64,000 bases of DNA from Cellvibrionaceae bacterium (GCA_021151695.1 JAGKWU010000005.1:1-64000); one strand, 5' to 3'. Positions 24,381 to 33,754 are shown, counted from the stretch's first letter. A program made the numbers and translations. The notes: generated from the sequence alone by a model not told the origin.

Positions 24381-27300
24381 ATGACCACAAAATTCATCCA
24401 CCTACGCCTCCACACAGAATTCTCGCTCGTCGATAGCCTTGTGCGCATCAAAAAATTGGTTAAGCGCGTGGGTGAGTTGAATATGCCTGCGTGTGGCATC
24501 AGCGACCAATGTAATTTTTATGGTCTGATCAAATTTTACAAAGCCGCCCAGGGGGCTGGTATCAAGCCGGTTATCGGCAGTGACTTTTGGGTGGCTAGCA
24601 GCGATTCAGAAGGCAAGCCCACGCTGATTACGCTTTTTGCGATGAACAACACTGGCTACAAAAATATCACCGAATTAATTTCCCGTGCCTGGCGCCAGGG
24701 CCAGCAGCAAGGTGTTGCCTATGTGCAGCGCGAGTGGGTGACAGAGCATAGCGAAGGTGTAATTGCACTTTCCGGTGGAAAATTTGGTGATGTGGGTATG
24801 GCGCTGCTCGCCGGCCGCAAGCAACAAGCCCATGAATTGTTGCAAAGTTGGATGAATGATTTCCCCAATCGTTTTTATCTCGAGTTGCAACGCACCGGGC
24901 GTGAGAACGATGAAAATTATTTGCACGCGGCGGTGGGCATCGCCGATGAAATGCAATGCCCCGTAGTGGCTACCAACGATGTGCGCTTTGTCGGCAAAGA
25001 TGAATTCGAAGTGCACGAAGCGCGTGTGTGTATCAGTGAAGGCCGCACGCTCGACGACCCTCGCCGCGAGCGTCGCTACAGCGAACAACAATATTTGCGT
25101 TCGTCGGAAGAGATGGAAGAACTCTTCAGCGATATTCCCGAAGCTCTGCAAAATACCTTGGAGATCGCCAAGCGCTGCACCGTTACCATTCAGATGGGCA
25201 AATACTTTTTGCCCGAATATCCCGTGCCTGAGGGCATGACTGAGGGTGAGTTCTTCCGCAAAATTTCGGAAGAAGGTTTGGATAAGCGCCTCGAAAGAAT
25301 TCTCGATAAATCCGCCGCTGATTACGCCGAGCGTCGTAAAGTTTACGATGACCGTTTGAAATTCGAGCTGGATATTATTATCCAGATGGGATTTCCCGGT
25401 TACTTCCTTATCGTAATGGACTTTATCCAGTGGGCCAAAGATCATGGCATTCCTGTGGGGCCTGGGCGGGGTTCGGGTGCTGGCTCGCTGGTGGCCTATG
25501 TGCTGCTGATTACCGACCTCGACCCGCTGCAATACGATTTGCTGTTCGAACGTTTCCTTAACCCGGAACGTGTATCCATGCCCGACTTCGATATCGACTT
25601 CTGCATGGATGGGCGCGACCGCGTAATTTCCTATGTGGCGGATAACTACGGCCGCGATGCGGTAAGCCAGATCATCACCTTCGGTACCATGGCTGCAAAG
25701 GCGGTGGTGCGTGACGTGGCGCGTGTGCAGGGTAAATCCTACGGCCTCGCCGACAAACTTTCCAAAATGATTCCACCTACGCCCGGCATGACGCTGGCGC
25801 AAGCGCTCGAAGAAGAGCCGATGCTGAAAGAATTTTTGGCTATCGATGGCGACGGGCAAGAAATTTGGGAAATGGCCGTGCAGCTCGAAGGCCTCACGCG
25901 CAACGTGGGCAAGCACGCCGGTGGTGTGGTAATTGCGCCCACCAAACTCACCGACTTTGCGCCGCTGTACAGTGACGAAACCGGTGCGGGCCTGGTAACC
26001 CAATTCGATAAAAACGATGTGGAAGAAGCGGGCCTGGTGAAGTTCGACTTCCTTGGCTTGCGTACGCTCACGATTATCGATTGGGCACGCATCATGATCG
26101 ACAAGCAGCGCCTGAAAAAAGGCGAAGAGCCACTCGATATAAGTGCGATCCCGCTCGACGATGCCAAAACCTTTTCGCTATTAAAGCGCGCAGAGACCAC
26201 CGCAGTATTCCAGCTTGAATCCCGCGGTATGAAAGATCTGATCAAGCGCTTGCAGCCGGATAACGTGGAAGACCTTATCGCTCTGGTGGCGCTCTTCCGT
26301 CCCGGCCCGCTTGAATCGGGCATGGTGGACGACTTTATCAACCGTAAACACGGTCGCGCGCAAGTGGCCTATCCTGATGCGAAATTCCAGCACCAGTCGC
26401 TCAAGCCAGTGCTCGAACCCACGTACGGCGTTATCGTTTACCAGGAACAGGTAATGCAGATTGCGCAGGTGCTCGCCGGTTATACTCTCGGTGGTGCGGA
26501 CATGTTGCGCCGCGCTATGGGTAAGAAAAAACCCGAGGAGATGGCCAAGCAGCGCTCGGTGTTTGAAGAGGGCGCAAAAAATCAGGGCGTTGATCCGGAA
26601 CTGGCGATTAAAATTTTCGACCTTGTGGAAAAATTTGCGGGTTACGGTTTTAACAAATCTCACTCCGCTGCTTACGCGATAGTTTCATACCAAACCGCCT
26701 GGCTCAAAGCCCATTACCCTGCACACTTTATGGCGGCGACCATGTCTTCGGACATGGATAAAACCGACAAGGTGGTGACATTCATCGAAGAGTGTCGCCA
26801 CATGAAATTGAAGTTGCTGCCGCCTGATGTTAACTCCGGCGAATTTCACTTCACGGTGGATGACAAGGGCAACATCATTTACGGTTTAGGCGCGATTAAA
26901 GGTTTGGGCGAAGGCCCGGTGGAATCGATTATTGCCGCGCGTAACCAAGGCGGGCCGTTTAAGGATTTGTTTGATTTCTGTGGCCGCGTTGATCCCCGCA
27001 AAGTAAACAAGCGTGCGCTTGAAGCGTTGATTCGCTCGGGTGCTGCTGACAACCTCGGCCCGACTTACGGAACACCGCAGCACAATATCGATCATGATCG
27101 TGCCGTGATGTTTGCATCCATGAGTGAAGCGGTAAAAACTGCCGAACAGCAGGCGGCCAATGCCAATGCCGGCATGATGGATTTGTTCGGCGAAGTCATT
27201 TCGGCGGCGCCGGGCAACGCAGATGTTTACGTGGACTTTCGACGCGCCCGCACCTGGACCATGAAAGAGCGCTTGAATGCCGAGAAAGAAACCCTTGGCC

Positions 27301-27911
27301 TTTATCTCACTGGTCATCCTATCGATGAATACGAACACGAACTCAAGCATCTGGTGAGTTCGCGTATTGCCGATCTCAAACCTGAAAAATCCAACCAGAC
27401 AATCTCCGGTCTGGTTATTTCCCAGCGCGTGGTGAAAACCAAGCGTGGCGACAATATGGCGATAGTGACACTCGACGATCGTACCGGGCGTATGGACGTC
27501 ACTCTCTTTGCAGAAACCTTCAACAACTGCCGCGATATGTTGCTGAAAGATGGCCTGCTGGTACTGAGTGGCCAGGTCAGGTATGACGACTTCAGCGGCA
27601 TGCTCAAAATGTCGGCTGAAAGTGTGCGCTTGCTGTCGGATGTTCGCCAGGAAAAGGCGCGCGAACTCTGTCTGGAGTTGGAGTCGGGCGCACTGCCAGC
27701 CAACTTCATCCGCCAGATCGCCGATATGCTGGAGCCTTACCGCAGCACGCCTATAGCTGAGGCGCGCTGCCCCATTGTTATCGACTACCGCCGCAGCAAT
27801 GCCAAGGCCCAGTTACGCCTGGGGCAGGCCTGGAACATTCGCCCCGAAGACGAGTTGCTGCAGCGTTTGCGCGATGCCTACGGCTCAGCCAATGTGCGAT
27901 TGGTTTATTGA
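24381..27911 (+). CDS. dnaE: DNA polymerase III alpha subunit
   Basis: Catalytic subunit of the replicative polymerase. The 1176-residue product (1160 in E. coli) starts with the PHP domain (FIHLRLHTEFSLVDSLVRIK). The polymerase core has GPGRGSGAGSLVAYVLLITD and the metal-binding PDFDIDFCMDGRDRVI, then GKHAGGVVIAPTKL and FRPGPLESGMVDDFI. A helix-hairpin-helix and an OB fold (ISGLVISQRVVKTKRGDNM) follow near the C terminus. The PHP His residues look only partly kept, as in other proteobacterial DnaE. A weak ribosome site precedes the ATG at 24381. Downstream, two sugar genes separate it from accA. Confidence 0.98.
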   Translation: MTTKFIHLRLHTEFSLVDSLVRIKKLVKRVGELNMPACGISDQCNFYGLIKFYKAAQGAGIKPVIGSDFWVASSDSEGKPTLITLFAMNNTGYKNITELISRAWRQGQQQGVAYVQREWVTEHSEGVIALSGGKFGDVGMALLAGRKQQAHELLQSWMNDFPNRFYLELQRTGRENDENYLHAAVGIADEMQCPVVATNDVRFVGKDEFEVHEARVCISEGRTLDDPRRERRYSEQQYLRSSEEMEELFSDIPEALQNTLEIAKRCTVTIQMGKYFLPEYPVPEGMTEGEFFRKISEEGLDKRLERILDKSAADYAERRKVYDDRLKFELDIIIQMGFPGYFLIVMDFIQWAKDHGIPVGPGRGSGAGSLVAYVLLITDLDPLQYDLLFERFLNPERVSMPDFDIDFCMDGRDRVISYVADNYGRDAVSQIITFGTMAAKAVVRDVARVQGKSYGLADKLSKMIPPTPGMTLAQALEEEPMLKEFLAIDGDGQEIWEMAVQLEGLTRNVGKHAGGVVIAPTKLTDFAPLYSDETGAGLVTQFDKNDVEEAGLVKFDFLGLRTLTIIDWARIMIDKQRLKKGEEPLDISAIPLDDAKTFSLLKRAETTAVFQLESRGMKDLIKRLQPDNVEDLIALVALFRPGPLESGMVDDFINRKHGRAQVAYPDAKFQHQSLKPVLEPTYGVIVYQEQVMQIAQVLAGYTLGGADMLRRAMGKKKPEEMAKQRSVFEEGAKNQGVDPELAIKIFDLVEKFAGYGFNKSHSAAYAIVSYQTAWLKAHYPAHFMAATMSSDMDKTDKVVTFIEECRHMKLKLLPPDVNSGEFHFTVDDKGNIIYGLGAIKGLGEGPVESIIAARNQGGPFKDLFDFCGRVDPRKVNKRALEALIRSGAADNLGPTYGTPQHNIDHDRAVMFASMSEAVKTAEQQAANANAGMMDLFGEVISAAPGNADVYVDFRRARTWTMKERLNAEKETLGLYLTGHPIDEYEHELKHLVSSRIADLKPEKSNQTISGLVISQRVVKTKRGDNMAIVTLDDRTGRMDVTLFAETFNNCRDMLLKDGLLVLSGQVRYDDFSGMLKMSAESVRLLSDVRQEKARELCLELESGALPANFIRQIADMLEPYRSTPIAEARCPIVIDYRRSNAKAQLRLGQAWNIRPEDELLQRLRDAYGSANVRLVY

Positions 27912-27992
27912 CGGATACAAATTGAAACAGATTTTCGTGCGTTAATCGCTTGAGAATACGCGGGAGATTAAGACCGGGTAACGCATAAAAAT

Positions 27993-29099
27993 ATGAACAT
28001 ACTACACGTTTCGACAACCATGGACCGTCGTGGCGGTGATGTACAAATGCTCACCACCATTAATTTAATGAGAAACCATACGGAGGTTTCGCAACGGGTT
28101 TTGTGTTTTGAAGGTTCTGCACTGGCGCAGACCTGCGCGGAAAACTCATTGAATTTTTCCCTGGTTAATTCCGAGTTTGGTTTTATTGCCGCCATTATTA
28201 AAATTACCCGGCAATATGCTATTGATGTTGTTCACGCTCACGACTCCACTGCACATTCGGCAGCTGTTGCCGCTAGTTATCTTGTCCGAAACATTAAGAT
28301 TATTTTTTCAAAAAAACGCGATAACAAACTGCGTAATAATTTCTTCATTCGCTTGAAATACAAAAGTCCGGCATTAAAAAAAGTCGTGTGCCTTTCGGAA
28401 TCCATTCGCCAAACAGTCTTGCCTGTGCTTGCCCATGCGGAAAAAGCAAGTGTTCTCTACGATGGAATCGATGTTGATTTTTATGCGCAACAGAAAAACA
28501 CCTGGATACTGCATCGCGAATATCAGCTACCTGAAGATGCTTTGATTGTAGGCAGCGCAGGAGCCCTGGTTAACCAAAAGGACTTTTTCACCTTTTTGAA
28601 AGCTGCACGGCAAATACTGCAGCAAGCAAGCGCATTGGGGATCACCCAAAAAATCCTGTTCGTTATTCTGGGGGACGGAATTTTGTCGCAACAGCTAAAG
28701 GATTTTAGTGTGGAGCTGGGTATTGCTGACCAAGTGATATTTACCGGCTTTCGCACGGACTTTGCCCAAGTGCTACCGGAGTTTGATGTGCTCATGATGT
28801 CTTCCGTATCCGAAGGTGTACCCTTGACGCTCTTGAGCGCGCTCGCGGCCAACGTGCCTGTGGTCAGTACCCTGGCTGGCGGAATAGGTGAAGTGTTGGA
28901 GCACAAACAGACGGCGATGTTGTCGCCGATCGGCGATGCTGATGCACTGGCTGAAAATGCACTCTTGTTACTAGCCGATGACCAGCTGCGCCATCAAATC
29001 GCGGAACAAGCCTTTAGGCTTGCCAATGACCAATTCAGCCTACGACATATGCAAGTTGCGTATCATCAGCTCTACCGCGATCTAGTAAATAATCATTGA
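27993..29099 (+). CDS. GT4-like glycosyltransferase
   Basis: A 368-residue GT-B-fold protein with N-terminal HVSTTMDRRGGDVQMLTTIN, a linker with VLYDGIDVDFYAQ, and a C-terminal donor-binding half (VGSAGALVNQKDFFTFLKAA, ILGDGILSQQL, ITFTG-like VIFTGFRTDF, MMSSVSEGVPLTLLSALA). In GT4 enzymes the last motif is normally E-x7-E. Here the first Glu (about 274) is kept but the second is Ser (about 282), which may alter donor binding. It lies between dnaE and wecE and probably serves a surface polysaccharide; acceptor and sugar are unknown. Confidence 0.8.
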   Translation: MNILHVSTTMDRRGGDVQMLTTINLMRNHTEVSQRVLCFEGSALAQTCAENSLNFSLVNSEFGFIAAIIKITRQYAIDVVHAHDSTAHSAAVAASYLVRNIKIIFSKKRDNKLRNNFFIRLKYKSPALKKVVCLSESIRQTVLPVLAHAEKASVLYDGIDVDFYAQQKNTWILHREYQLPEDALIVGSAGALVNQKDFFTFLKAARQILQQASALGITQKILFVILGDGILSQQLKDFSVELGIADQVIFTGFRTDFAQVLPEFDVLMMSSVSEGVPLTLLSALAANVPVVSTLAGGIGEVLEHKQTAMLSPIGDADALAENALLLLADDQLRHQIAEQAFRLANDQFSLRHMQVAYHQLYRDLVNNH

Positions 29100-29181
29100 T
29101 GTATCTTCTGGATATATTTTCTTTCCGGCCCTTTTTCTTTTAAGTCGCCAACTCTCTTTTAACGGTTAGTTGATGTGTGAC

Positions 29182-29200
29182 CTGTTACAAGTTGTGACAG
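29182..29200 (+). promoter_or_regulatory. Dyad upstream of wecE
   Basis: CTGTTACA-AGT-TGTGACAG is an 8-bp inverted repeat with one mismatch, about 150 bp upstream of the wecE ATG. It could be an operator; no regulator is identified. Confidence 0.25.
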
Positions 29201-29346
29201 ATTTGCACAATGTTTGTGATATTGTTGCCCTGCAACCTATTGCAAATTCCAATTCACGATAGTTTTCGGAGTTGGTCAAAAAGGCGAGCCCTTTGATTAC
29301 ATACGGATGTTCAAGGCTCAACCTAATACTATTAAAAGAAAAAACT

Positions 29347-30549
29347 ATGATTCCCTTTAACAAGCCCCCCTATACCGGTAATGAAGACCAGTATGTGATG
29401 GCGGCCATGCGCAGCCATAAACTTTGTGGTGATGGACCGTTTACTCGCGATTGCCAGCAGTGGTTCGAAACCCATCTGAATGTACGCAAAGCTTTTCTAA
29501 CACCATCGTGCACCCACGCGCTGGAGATGATTGCCATATTGCTGAATATCCAGCCTGGTGATGAAGTCATCATGCCCAGCTACACCTTTGTCAGCACCGC
29601 CAATGCTTTTGTATTGCGGGGGGCTAGCATTGTGTTTGTGGATATACGCCCGGATACCATGAACATCGATGAGCGTCTGATTGAGGAGGCTATCACTCCT
29701 CGCACTCGCGCTGTTGTTGTGGTGCATTACGCAGGTGTTGCCTGTGAGATGGACAATATTATGGCGCTGGCAAGCAGGCACAACCTTTATGTGATCGAAG
29801 ATGCAGCTCAAGCCTTAGGGGCGTCTTACAAGGGGCGCGCTTTGGGTAGTATTGGTCACATGGGGGCCTTAAGTTTTCATGAAACGAAAAACCTTACCAG
29901 TGGTGGTGAGGGTGGAGCCTTGTTGATCAATGATGAGCGTTTTGTACAACGCGCCGAAGTTATTCGCGAAAAGGGCACCAATCGCAGCCAATTTTTTCGC
30001 GGTATGGTCGATAAATACACCTGGGTAGATAAAGGCAGCAGCTATCTTGCCTGTGAGCTGCAGGCTGCATTTCTATGGAGTCAGCTGCATGATCTCCCGT
30101 TAATTAACGGGCATCGAATGGATGCCTGGACCTATTATTATCGCGAGTTTTCCAAGCTTAGCCGTCAGGGATTGGTGGATTTGCCGTCGCCACCACAAAA
30201 TTGCAGTCACAATGCGCATATGTTTTACATCAAGTTGCGTGACCTGACTCAGCGAACGGCCCTTATCCAACACCTGAAAACGGCTTCTATCCAGGCGGCA
30301 TTCCATTATGTTCCGCTCCATAGTGCTCCCGCTGGAGCCAGGTTTGGCCGATTCCCCCAAGCGGATATCTTCACTACTCGCGAGAGCGAGCGCCTGGTGC
30401 GTCTGCCGCTTTGGTTTGGCATCTCGGCTGAGGAAATAGGCCTGGTTGTTCAGGGGGTTTACTCATTTTTCAGTGAGTGTAATGAGCCTTTGGAGGCGAT
30501 GGTTAACGCCGTGACGCCGTTTTTGTCGCCAGTTATACAAGCCCTGTAA
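29347..30549 (+). CDS. wecE: dTDP-4-amino-4,6-dideoxygalactose transaminase
   Basis: A PLP-dependent sugar aminotransferase that makes dTDP-Fuc4N for enterobacterial common antigen or O-chain-like glycans. It matches E. coli WecE over its length: KLCGDGPFTRDCQQWFE, FVSTANAFVLRGASIVFVD, VVHYAGVACEMDNIMALA, the PLP lysine Lys181 in FHETKNLTSGGEGGALL, REKGTNRSQFFRG and YVPLHSAPAG. The product is 400 residues against 376. The ATG at 29347 aligns with the family N terminus (MIPFNKPP); the extra upstream codons are not needed. No other Fuc4N genes are in the window, so the rest of the pathway must lie elsewhere. Confidence 0.9.
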   Translation: MIPFNKPPYTGNEDQYVMAAMRSHKLCGDGPFTRDCQQWFETHLNVRKAFLTPSCTHALEMIAILLNIQPGDEVIMPSYTFVSTANAFVLRGASIVFVDIRPDTMNIDERLIEEAITPRTRAVVVVHYAGVACEMDNIMALASRHNLYVIEDAAQALGASYKGRALGSIGHMGALSFHETKNLTSGGEGGALLINDERFVQRAEVIREKGTNRSQFFRGMVDKYTWVDKGSSYLACELQAAFLWSQLHDLPLINGHRMDAWTYYYREFSKLSRQGLVDLPSPPQNCSHNAHMFYIKLRDLTQRTALIQHLKTASIQAAFHYVPLHSAPAGARFGRFPQADIFTTRESERLVRLPLWFGISAEEIGLVVQGVYSFFSECNEPLEAMVNAVTPFLSPVIQAL

Positions 30550-30830
30550 ATTCCCTGTGGCCACGCCTACTAATGCTGCACGAAAAGATGAGTCTCCCGG
30601 GAGGGGGATTCATCGACGCACATTCCCCCCTTTTGGTTCTGTAATCAGGTGATGTTTTTTTAACCGAAAACCAGTCTAAATCACTGAATTTCAGCAGAAA
30701 TGGTCGACTAAATCGGCCATTTCGCGTAAGGTAGCGACCCACTTATTTCGCCCTTTTCCAGGATGATACGGCAAGCGAATACAACCATTACGGCGGTCGC
30801 CAATACCCTATTACAGAGCCAAGAACTGCT

Positions 30831-31781
30831 ATGAATCTGAATTATCTGGATTTTGAACAGCCCATTGCCGAGCTCGAAGGCAAAATTGAAGAGTTACAGC
30901 TCGTTGGCAACTCAAGCGATATCAACATAGCTGATGAAATCGCCAAGCTGCGCCAAAAAAGCAGCAAATTGACTGAAACTATTTATTCCAAGCTGACTGC
31001 TTGGGACATCGTGAAAATTGCCCGTCATCCCCAGCGCCCTTATACCTCTGACTATATTCCGCGCATCTTTACCGATTTTGATGAGTTGCACGGCGACCGT
31101 CACTTCGGTGACGACAAAGCCATTATCGGCGGCGTAGCCCGTCTGGATGGCAAGCCAGTGATGGTGATTGGTGAAGAGAAAGGCCGCAGCGTGCACGAAA
31201 AAGTGATGCGCAACTTTGGCATGCCCAAGCCTGAAGGTTATCGCAAAGCTCTGCGTCTGATGGAAATGGCCGAGCGTTTCAAGATGCCAATCATCACCCT
31301 GATTGATACCCCCGGAGCCTATCCGGGTATCGACTCCGAAGAGCGCGGCATCTCTGAATCCATCGCGCAAAACCTGGCGGTTATGTCGCGTCTGCGCACG
31401 CCGATTGTATGCACCGTAATTGGTGAAGGTTCCTCCGGTGGCGCCTTGGCTATCGGCGTAGGCGACCAATTGAACATGTTGCAGTACTCAACCTACTTTG
31501 TTATTTCTCCGGAAGGTTGCGCCAACATCATTTGGAAAACTGTTGCCAAAGCGCCCGAAGCTGCTCAAGCGATGGGCGTGACGTCCAAAATTTTGGAAGA
31601 GCTAGGTATTGTGGACGAGACAATCGCAGAGCCACTGGGCGGTGCTCACCGCGATGTAGATGCCATGGCCAGAAAACTGCAACAGCGCCTGATTGAACAA
31701 GTGGACAAGCTCAGCAAAGAGCCACTTGATGCTCTGCTGGAGCGTCGTTACCAACGTCTGATGAGTTACGGTAATCCCTGA
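30831..31781 (+). CDS. accA: Acetyl-CoA carboxylase carboxyltransferase alpha subunit
   Basis: Transfers CO2 from carboxybiotin to acetyl-CoA, the first committed step of fatty acid synthesis, with AccD. The 316-residue product (319 in E. coli) starts MNLNYLDFEQPIAELEGKIE. It has the crotonase-fold oxyanion and CoA motifs (DTPGAYPGIDSEERGISESI, GEGSSGGALAIGVGD, SPEGCANIIWK). In many gammaproteobacteria it follows dnaE directly; here GT4 and wecE lie between. A terminator follows. Confidence 0.98.
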   Translation: MNLNYLDFEQPIAELEGKIEELQLVGNSSDINIADEIAKLRQKSSKLTETIYSKLTAWDIVKIARHPQRPYTSDYIPRIFTDFDELHGDRHFGDDKAIIGGVARLDGKPVMVIGEEKGRSVHEKVMRNFGMPKPEGYRKALRLMEMAERFKMPIITLIDTPGAYPGIDSEERGISESIAQNLAVMSRLRTPIVCTVIGEGSSGGALAIGVGDQLNMLQYSTYFVISPEGCANIIWKTVAKAPEAAQAMGVTSKILEELGIVDETIAEPLGGAHRDVDAMARKLQQRLIEQVDKLSKEPLDALLERRYQRLMSYGNP

Positions 31782-31802
31782 TCCTCTGGATAGCTTTAAA
31801 CG

Positions 31803-31838
31803 AAACGCCGCTGATGAAAATCCGCGGCGTTTTTGTTT
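31803..31838 (+). terminator. Intrinsic terminator after accA
   Basis: The stem AAACGCCGC/GCGGCGTTT with a 12-nt loop is followed by TTTTTGTTTTT, 22 bases after the accA stop. Confidence 0.88.
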
Positions 31839-31867
31839 TTAGTGGCCATATTTATTTCGCCATAATC

Positions 31868-31912
31868 GCCCCCCATTTGGGAGGCGCAGGCATGCGCGCA
31901 ATTTCGTATAGT
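31868..31912 (+). promoter_or_regulatory. Shared dyad plus -10 of the papain-like gene
   Basis: GCCCCCCATTTGGG (31868-31881) is a CCCC-ATTT-GGG dyad. A -10-like TATAGT starts at 31907, 32 bases after the A of ATTT. The same 14 bases occur upstream of the peptidoglycan-binding-domain gene (32988) with its -10-like hexamer at exactly the same distance. The dyad would overlap the -35 region, as an activator site does. The predicted leader is about 55 nt. Confidence 0.65.
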
Positions 31913-31974
31913 GTGTTGGGTATTTGCAGATATTTTGCATCGACAGTCCATTCACTGGGAAAGGAGAGGCGATC

Positions 31975-32820
31975 ATGTCTACCGCAACGGTTAAAGCAAA
32001 AACGTCCAAATCTACATCTGCTGTGAGTAAGAAAAAAGCGTCCCCTCACAGCGAAAAATATGTTTTGAACTGTACGCCTTCGCGCAATACCGAAAAGGAT
32101 TGGAACGACGGTCATGCTCTGGCTGCCGGCGTGATCAGGCCACTGACCATTCCTACGTCAAAAGATTTGCGTGCGTCCTGGTGGCCGGTTGGTGATCAGG
32201 GCGTCACAGGAAGTTGCGTGGGGTGGGCAACGGCAGATTCGCTGCTGCGCTGGCATTTCGTAAAAACGCATAAAATTGTCGACTCAGAAACCATGTCTAC
32301 GCGATTCATCTGGATGGCAGCAAAAGAGTCCGATGAATTTTCCTCCTATCCCTCAACTTTCATTGATTCTGACGGCACCAGCTTGAAAGCGGCGCTGGAT
32401 ATAGCGCGCAAATTTGGTTCAGTCACCAGCAACGTGCTGCCGTTTGATACAGGAAAATTATACAAAGGTGATGCGCAAACTTTTTATGCACTTGCCGCTC
32501 GTTTGAAAATCGCCAGCTATTTTAATTTGGGAATCAAAGCCCAATCCTGGCGCATTTGGTTGGCAACCCAGGGGCCAATTCTCACTCGTCTTGATGTCGA
32601 CGAAACCTGGGATAACGCAACGGCGACCAAAGGCAAACTGGCGACCTACAAACCCGACACCACGCGTGGCGGCCACGCTGTCTCTATTGTTGGCTATACG
32701 CCCAGCAGCTTTATTGTGCGCAATAGTTGGGGCACCGGCTGGGGCGACAAAGGTTTTGCTTATGCGAGCGATGAGTACTCGCTATCGGCGTTTACTGAGG
32801 CTTATGGGATAAGTGTTTAA
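31975..32820 (+). CDS. Papain-like (C1 family) cysteine peptidase
   Basis: A 281-residue C1A-fold protein. The active-site Cys81 is in GDQGVTGSCVGWA, the His234 in RGGHAVSIVGY and the Asn250 in VRNSWGTGWGDKGF, so the catalytic triad is complete. A Lys/Ser/Thr-rich N-terminal stretch of about 25 residues replaces the usual pre-pro region, and no signal peptide is seen. The peptidase either stays inside the cell or leaves by a non-Sec route. The ATG at 31975 has AAGGAG nine bases upstream. A long hairpin follows the gene. It shares a promoter element with the next gene. Confidence 0.88.
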   Translation: MSTATVKAKTSKSTSAVSKKKASPHSEKYVLNCTPSRNTEKDWNDGHALAAGVIRPLTIPTSKDLRASWWPVGDQGVTGSCVGWATADSLLRWHFVKTHKIVDSETMSTRFIWMAAKESDEFSSYPSTFIDSDGTSLKAALDIARKFGSVTSNVLPFDTGKLYKGDAQTFYALAARLKIASYFNLGIKAQSWRIWLATQGPILTRLDVDETWDNATATKGKLATYKPDTTRGGHAVSIVGYTPSSFIVRNSWGTGWGDKGFAYASDEYSLSAFTEAYGISV

Positions 32821-32826
32821 TCCTGC

Positions 32827-32866
32827 GAAAGCTTATTGAACCTGATCTAAAGTTCAATAAGCTTTC
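32827..32866 (+). terminator. Long perfect hairpin after the peptidase gene
   Basis: A 15-bp perfect stem (GAAAGCTTATTGAAC with GTTCAATAAGCTTTC) with a 10-nt loop starts 7 bases after the stop codon. No T tract follows, so it is more likely a 3' end stabiliser or a weak or factor-dependent terminator. Confidence 0.6.
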
Positions 32867-32987
32867 TCGCGCCCCATGCCTTTTCCTGCCAATCAAAACG
32901 GTTGATACCAATCCCTCGCTATCAAAACTCTATTACAAAAATATTTAAATTTCCCCTGGAAAAAATAAATTTTGCGCGCCGAAAAAT

Positions 32988-33032
32988 GCCCCCCATTTGG
33001 GGGCTGTGGATGTGTGCCAAACGCCCTAGGAT
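32988..33032 (+). promoter_or_regulatory. Shared dyad plus -10 of the peptidoglycan-binding gene
   Basis: GCCCCCCATTTGGG (32988-33001, continuing GGC) repeats the element at 31868. A -10-like TAGGAT starts at 33027, 32 bases after the A of ATTT. The flanking sequences differ, which argues for a selected site rather than a recent duplication. The predicted leader is about 44 nt. Confidence 0.65.
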
Positions 33033-33082
33033 TTTGTTGGTTGTACAAAAAAACCGTTAATTTATTTTTCAAGGAGATAATC

Positions 33083-33730
33083 ATGTCAGTATTTGTTTTG
33101 AAGGTCGGATCTACGCAAAAAGAATTAGTAACCCAGCTGCAAAACCGTCTGGTGCAAAATGGCTTGTTGGGGGCAAACGATGTTGATGGCGCTTTCGGGC
33201 AGATTACCAAAAATGCGGTGATTAAATATCAACAGCAGCATGGACTGACAGCAGATGGTATTGTCGGCAAGCTCACGGCGCAATCGCTCAATGTGGATGT
33301 GCCTAACCCCAATGTGAATATCCAGGTTGCTGCCGTCAAGCCAGATCACATATTGACCGCTGCACAGCGCGAGCTTCTGGCAATTCGCCTTGATGCGATT
33401 ATTCCGACAGGACCTTTTGATTTGGTGGATGGCCCAGTGATTCGTTGGGTAGTGGATAAATTCGAGGCATTTGTTATTAAAAATCTGCCCGTTGAGTGGG
33501 TTTCCTATCTTTCTGATATCAATCTGGGGTTAACCAGCATTGATCCCCAGTACAAGAAAAAATTGGTTGACCATTTAAACAAAGATATCAACATCTGGTT
33601 TATTTCCGAAGCAACTGAAGAGAAGGTGTTTACCTATCTGGTTGATATTTTGATTTCGGCAATTTCGTTGGGTGGTAACTTTGATACTGCGTTCAAAGAC
33701 ACAACTAACCGCTACCTCGCGGAAATTTAA
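33083..33730 (+). CDS. Peptidoglycan-binding domain protein
   Basis: A 215-residue protein. Residues about 6-70 form a PG_binding_1 domain (STQKELVTQLQNRLVQNGLL, DGAFGQITKNAVIKYQQQ, GLTADGIVGKLTAQSL). The C-terminal 120 residues are not recognised; they look helical and are rich in D, I and L. There is no signal peptide and no catalytic domain, unlike typical lytic enzymes with this module. The ATG at 33083 follows AAGGAGATAATC; the open frame upstream (to 32972) covers the promoter. It probably works with the papain-like peptidase upstream. Confidence 0.8.
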   Translation: MSVFVLKVGSTQKELVTQLQNRLVQNGLLGANDVDGAFGQITKNAVIKYQQQHGLTADGIVGKLTAQSLNVDVPNPNVNIQVAAVKPDHILTAAQRELLAIRLDAIIPTGPFDLVDGPVIRWVVDKFEAFVIKNLPVEWVSYLSDINLGLTSIDPQYKKKLVDHLNKDINIWFISEATEEKVFTYLVDILISAISLGGNFDTAFKDTTNRYLAEI

Positions 33731-33754
33731 GTCGCTGGATTATTTAAGGATGCA

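Noticed and set aside
24675..26003. Long open frame (442 codons) on the minus strand inside dnaE
   Set aside because: It mirrors the codon pattern of dnaE, has no ribosome site or recognised domain, and lies wholly inside a certain gene.
30594..30603. CTCCCGGGAG palindrome before accA as a terminator or operator
   Set aside because: Only 10 bp, with no T run and no second copy; could be chance.
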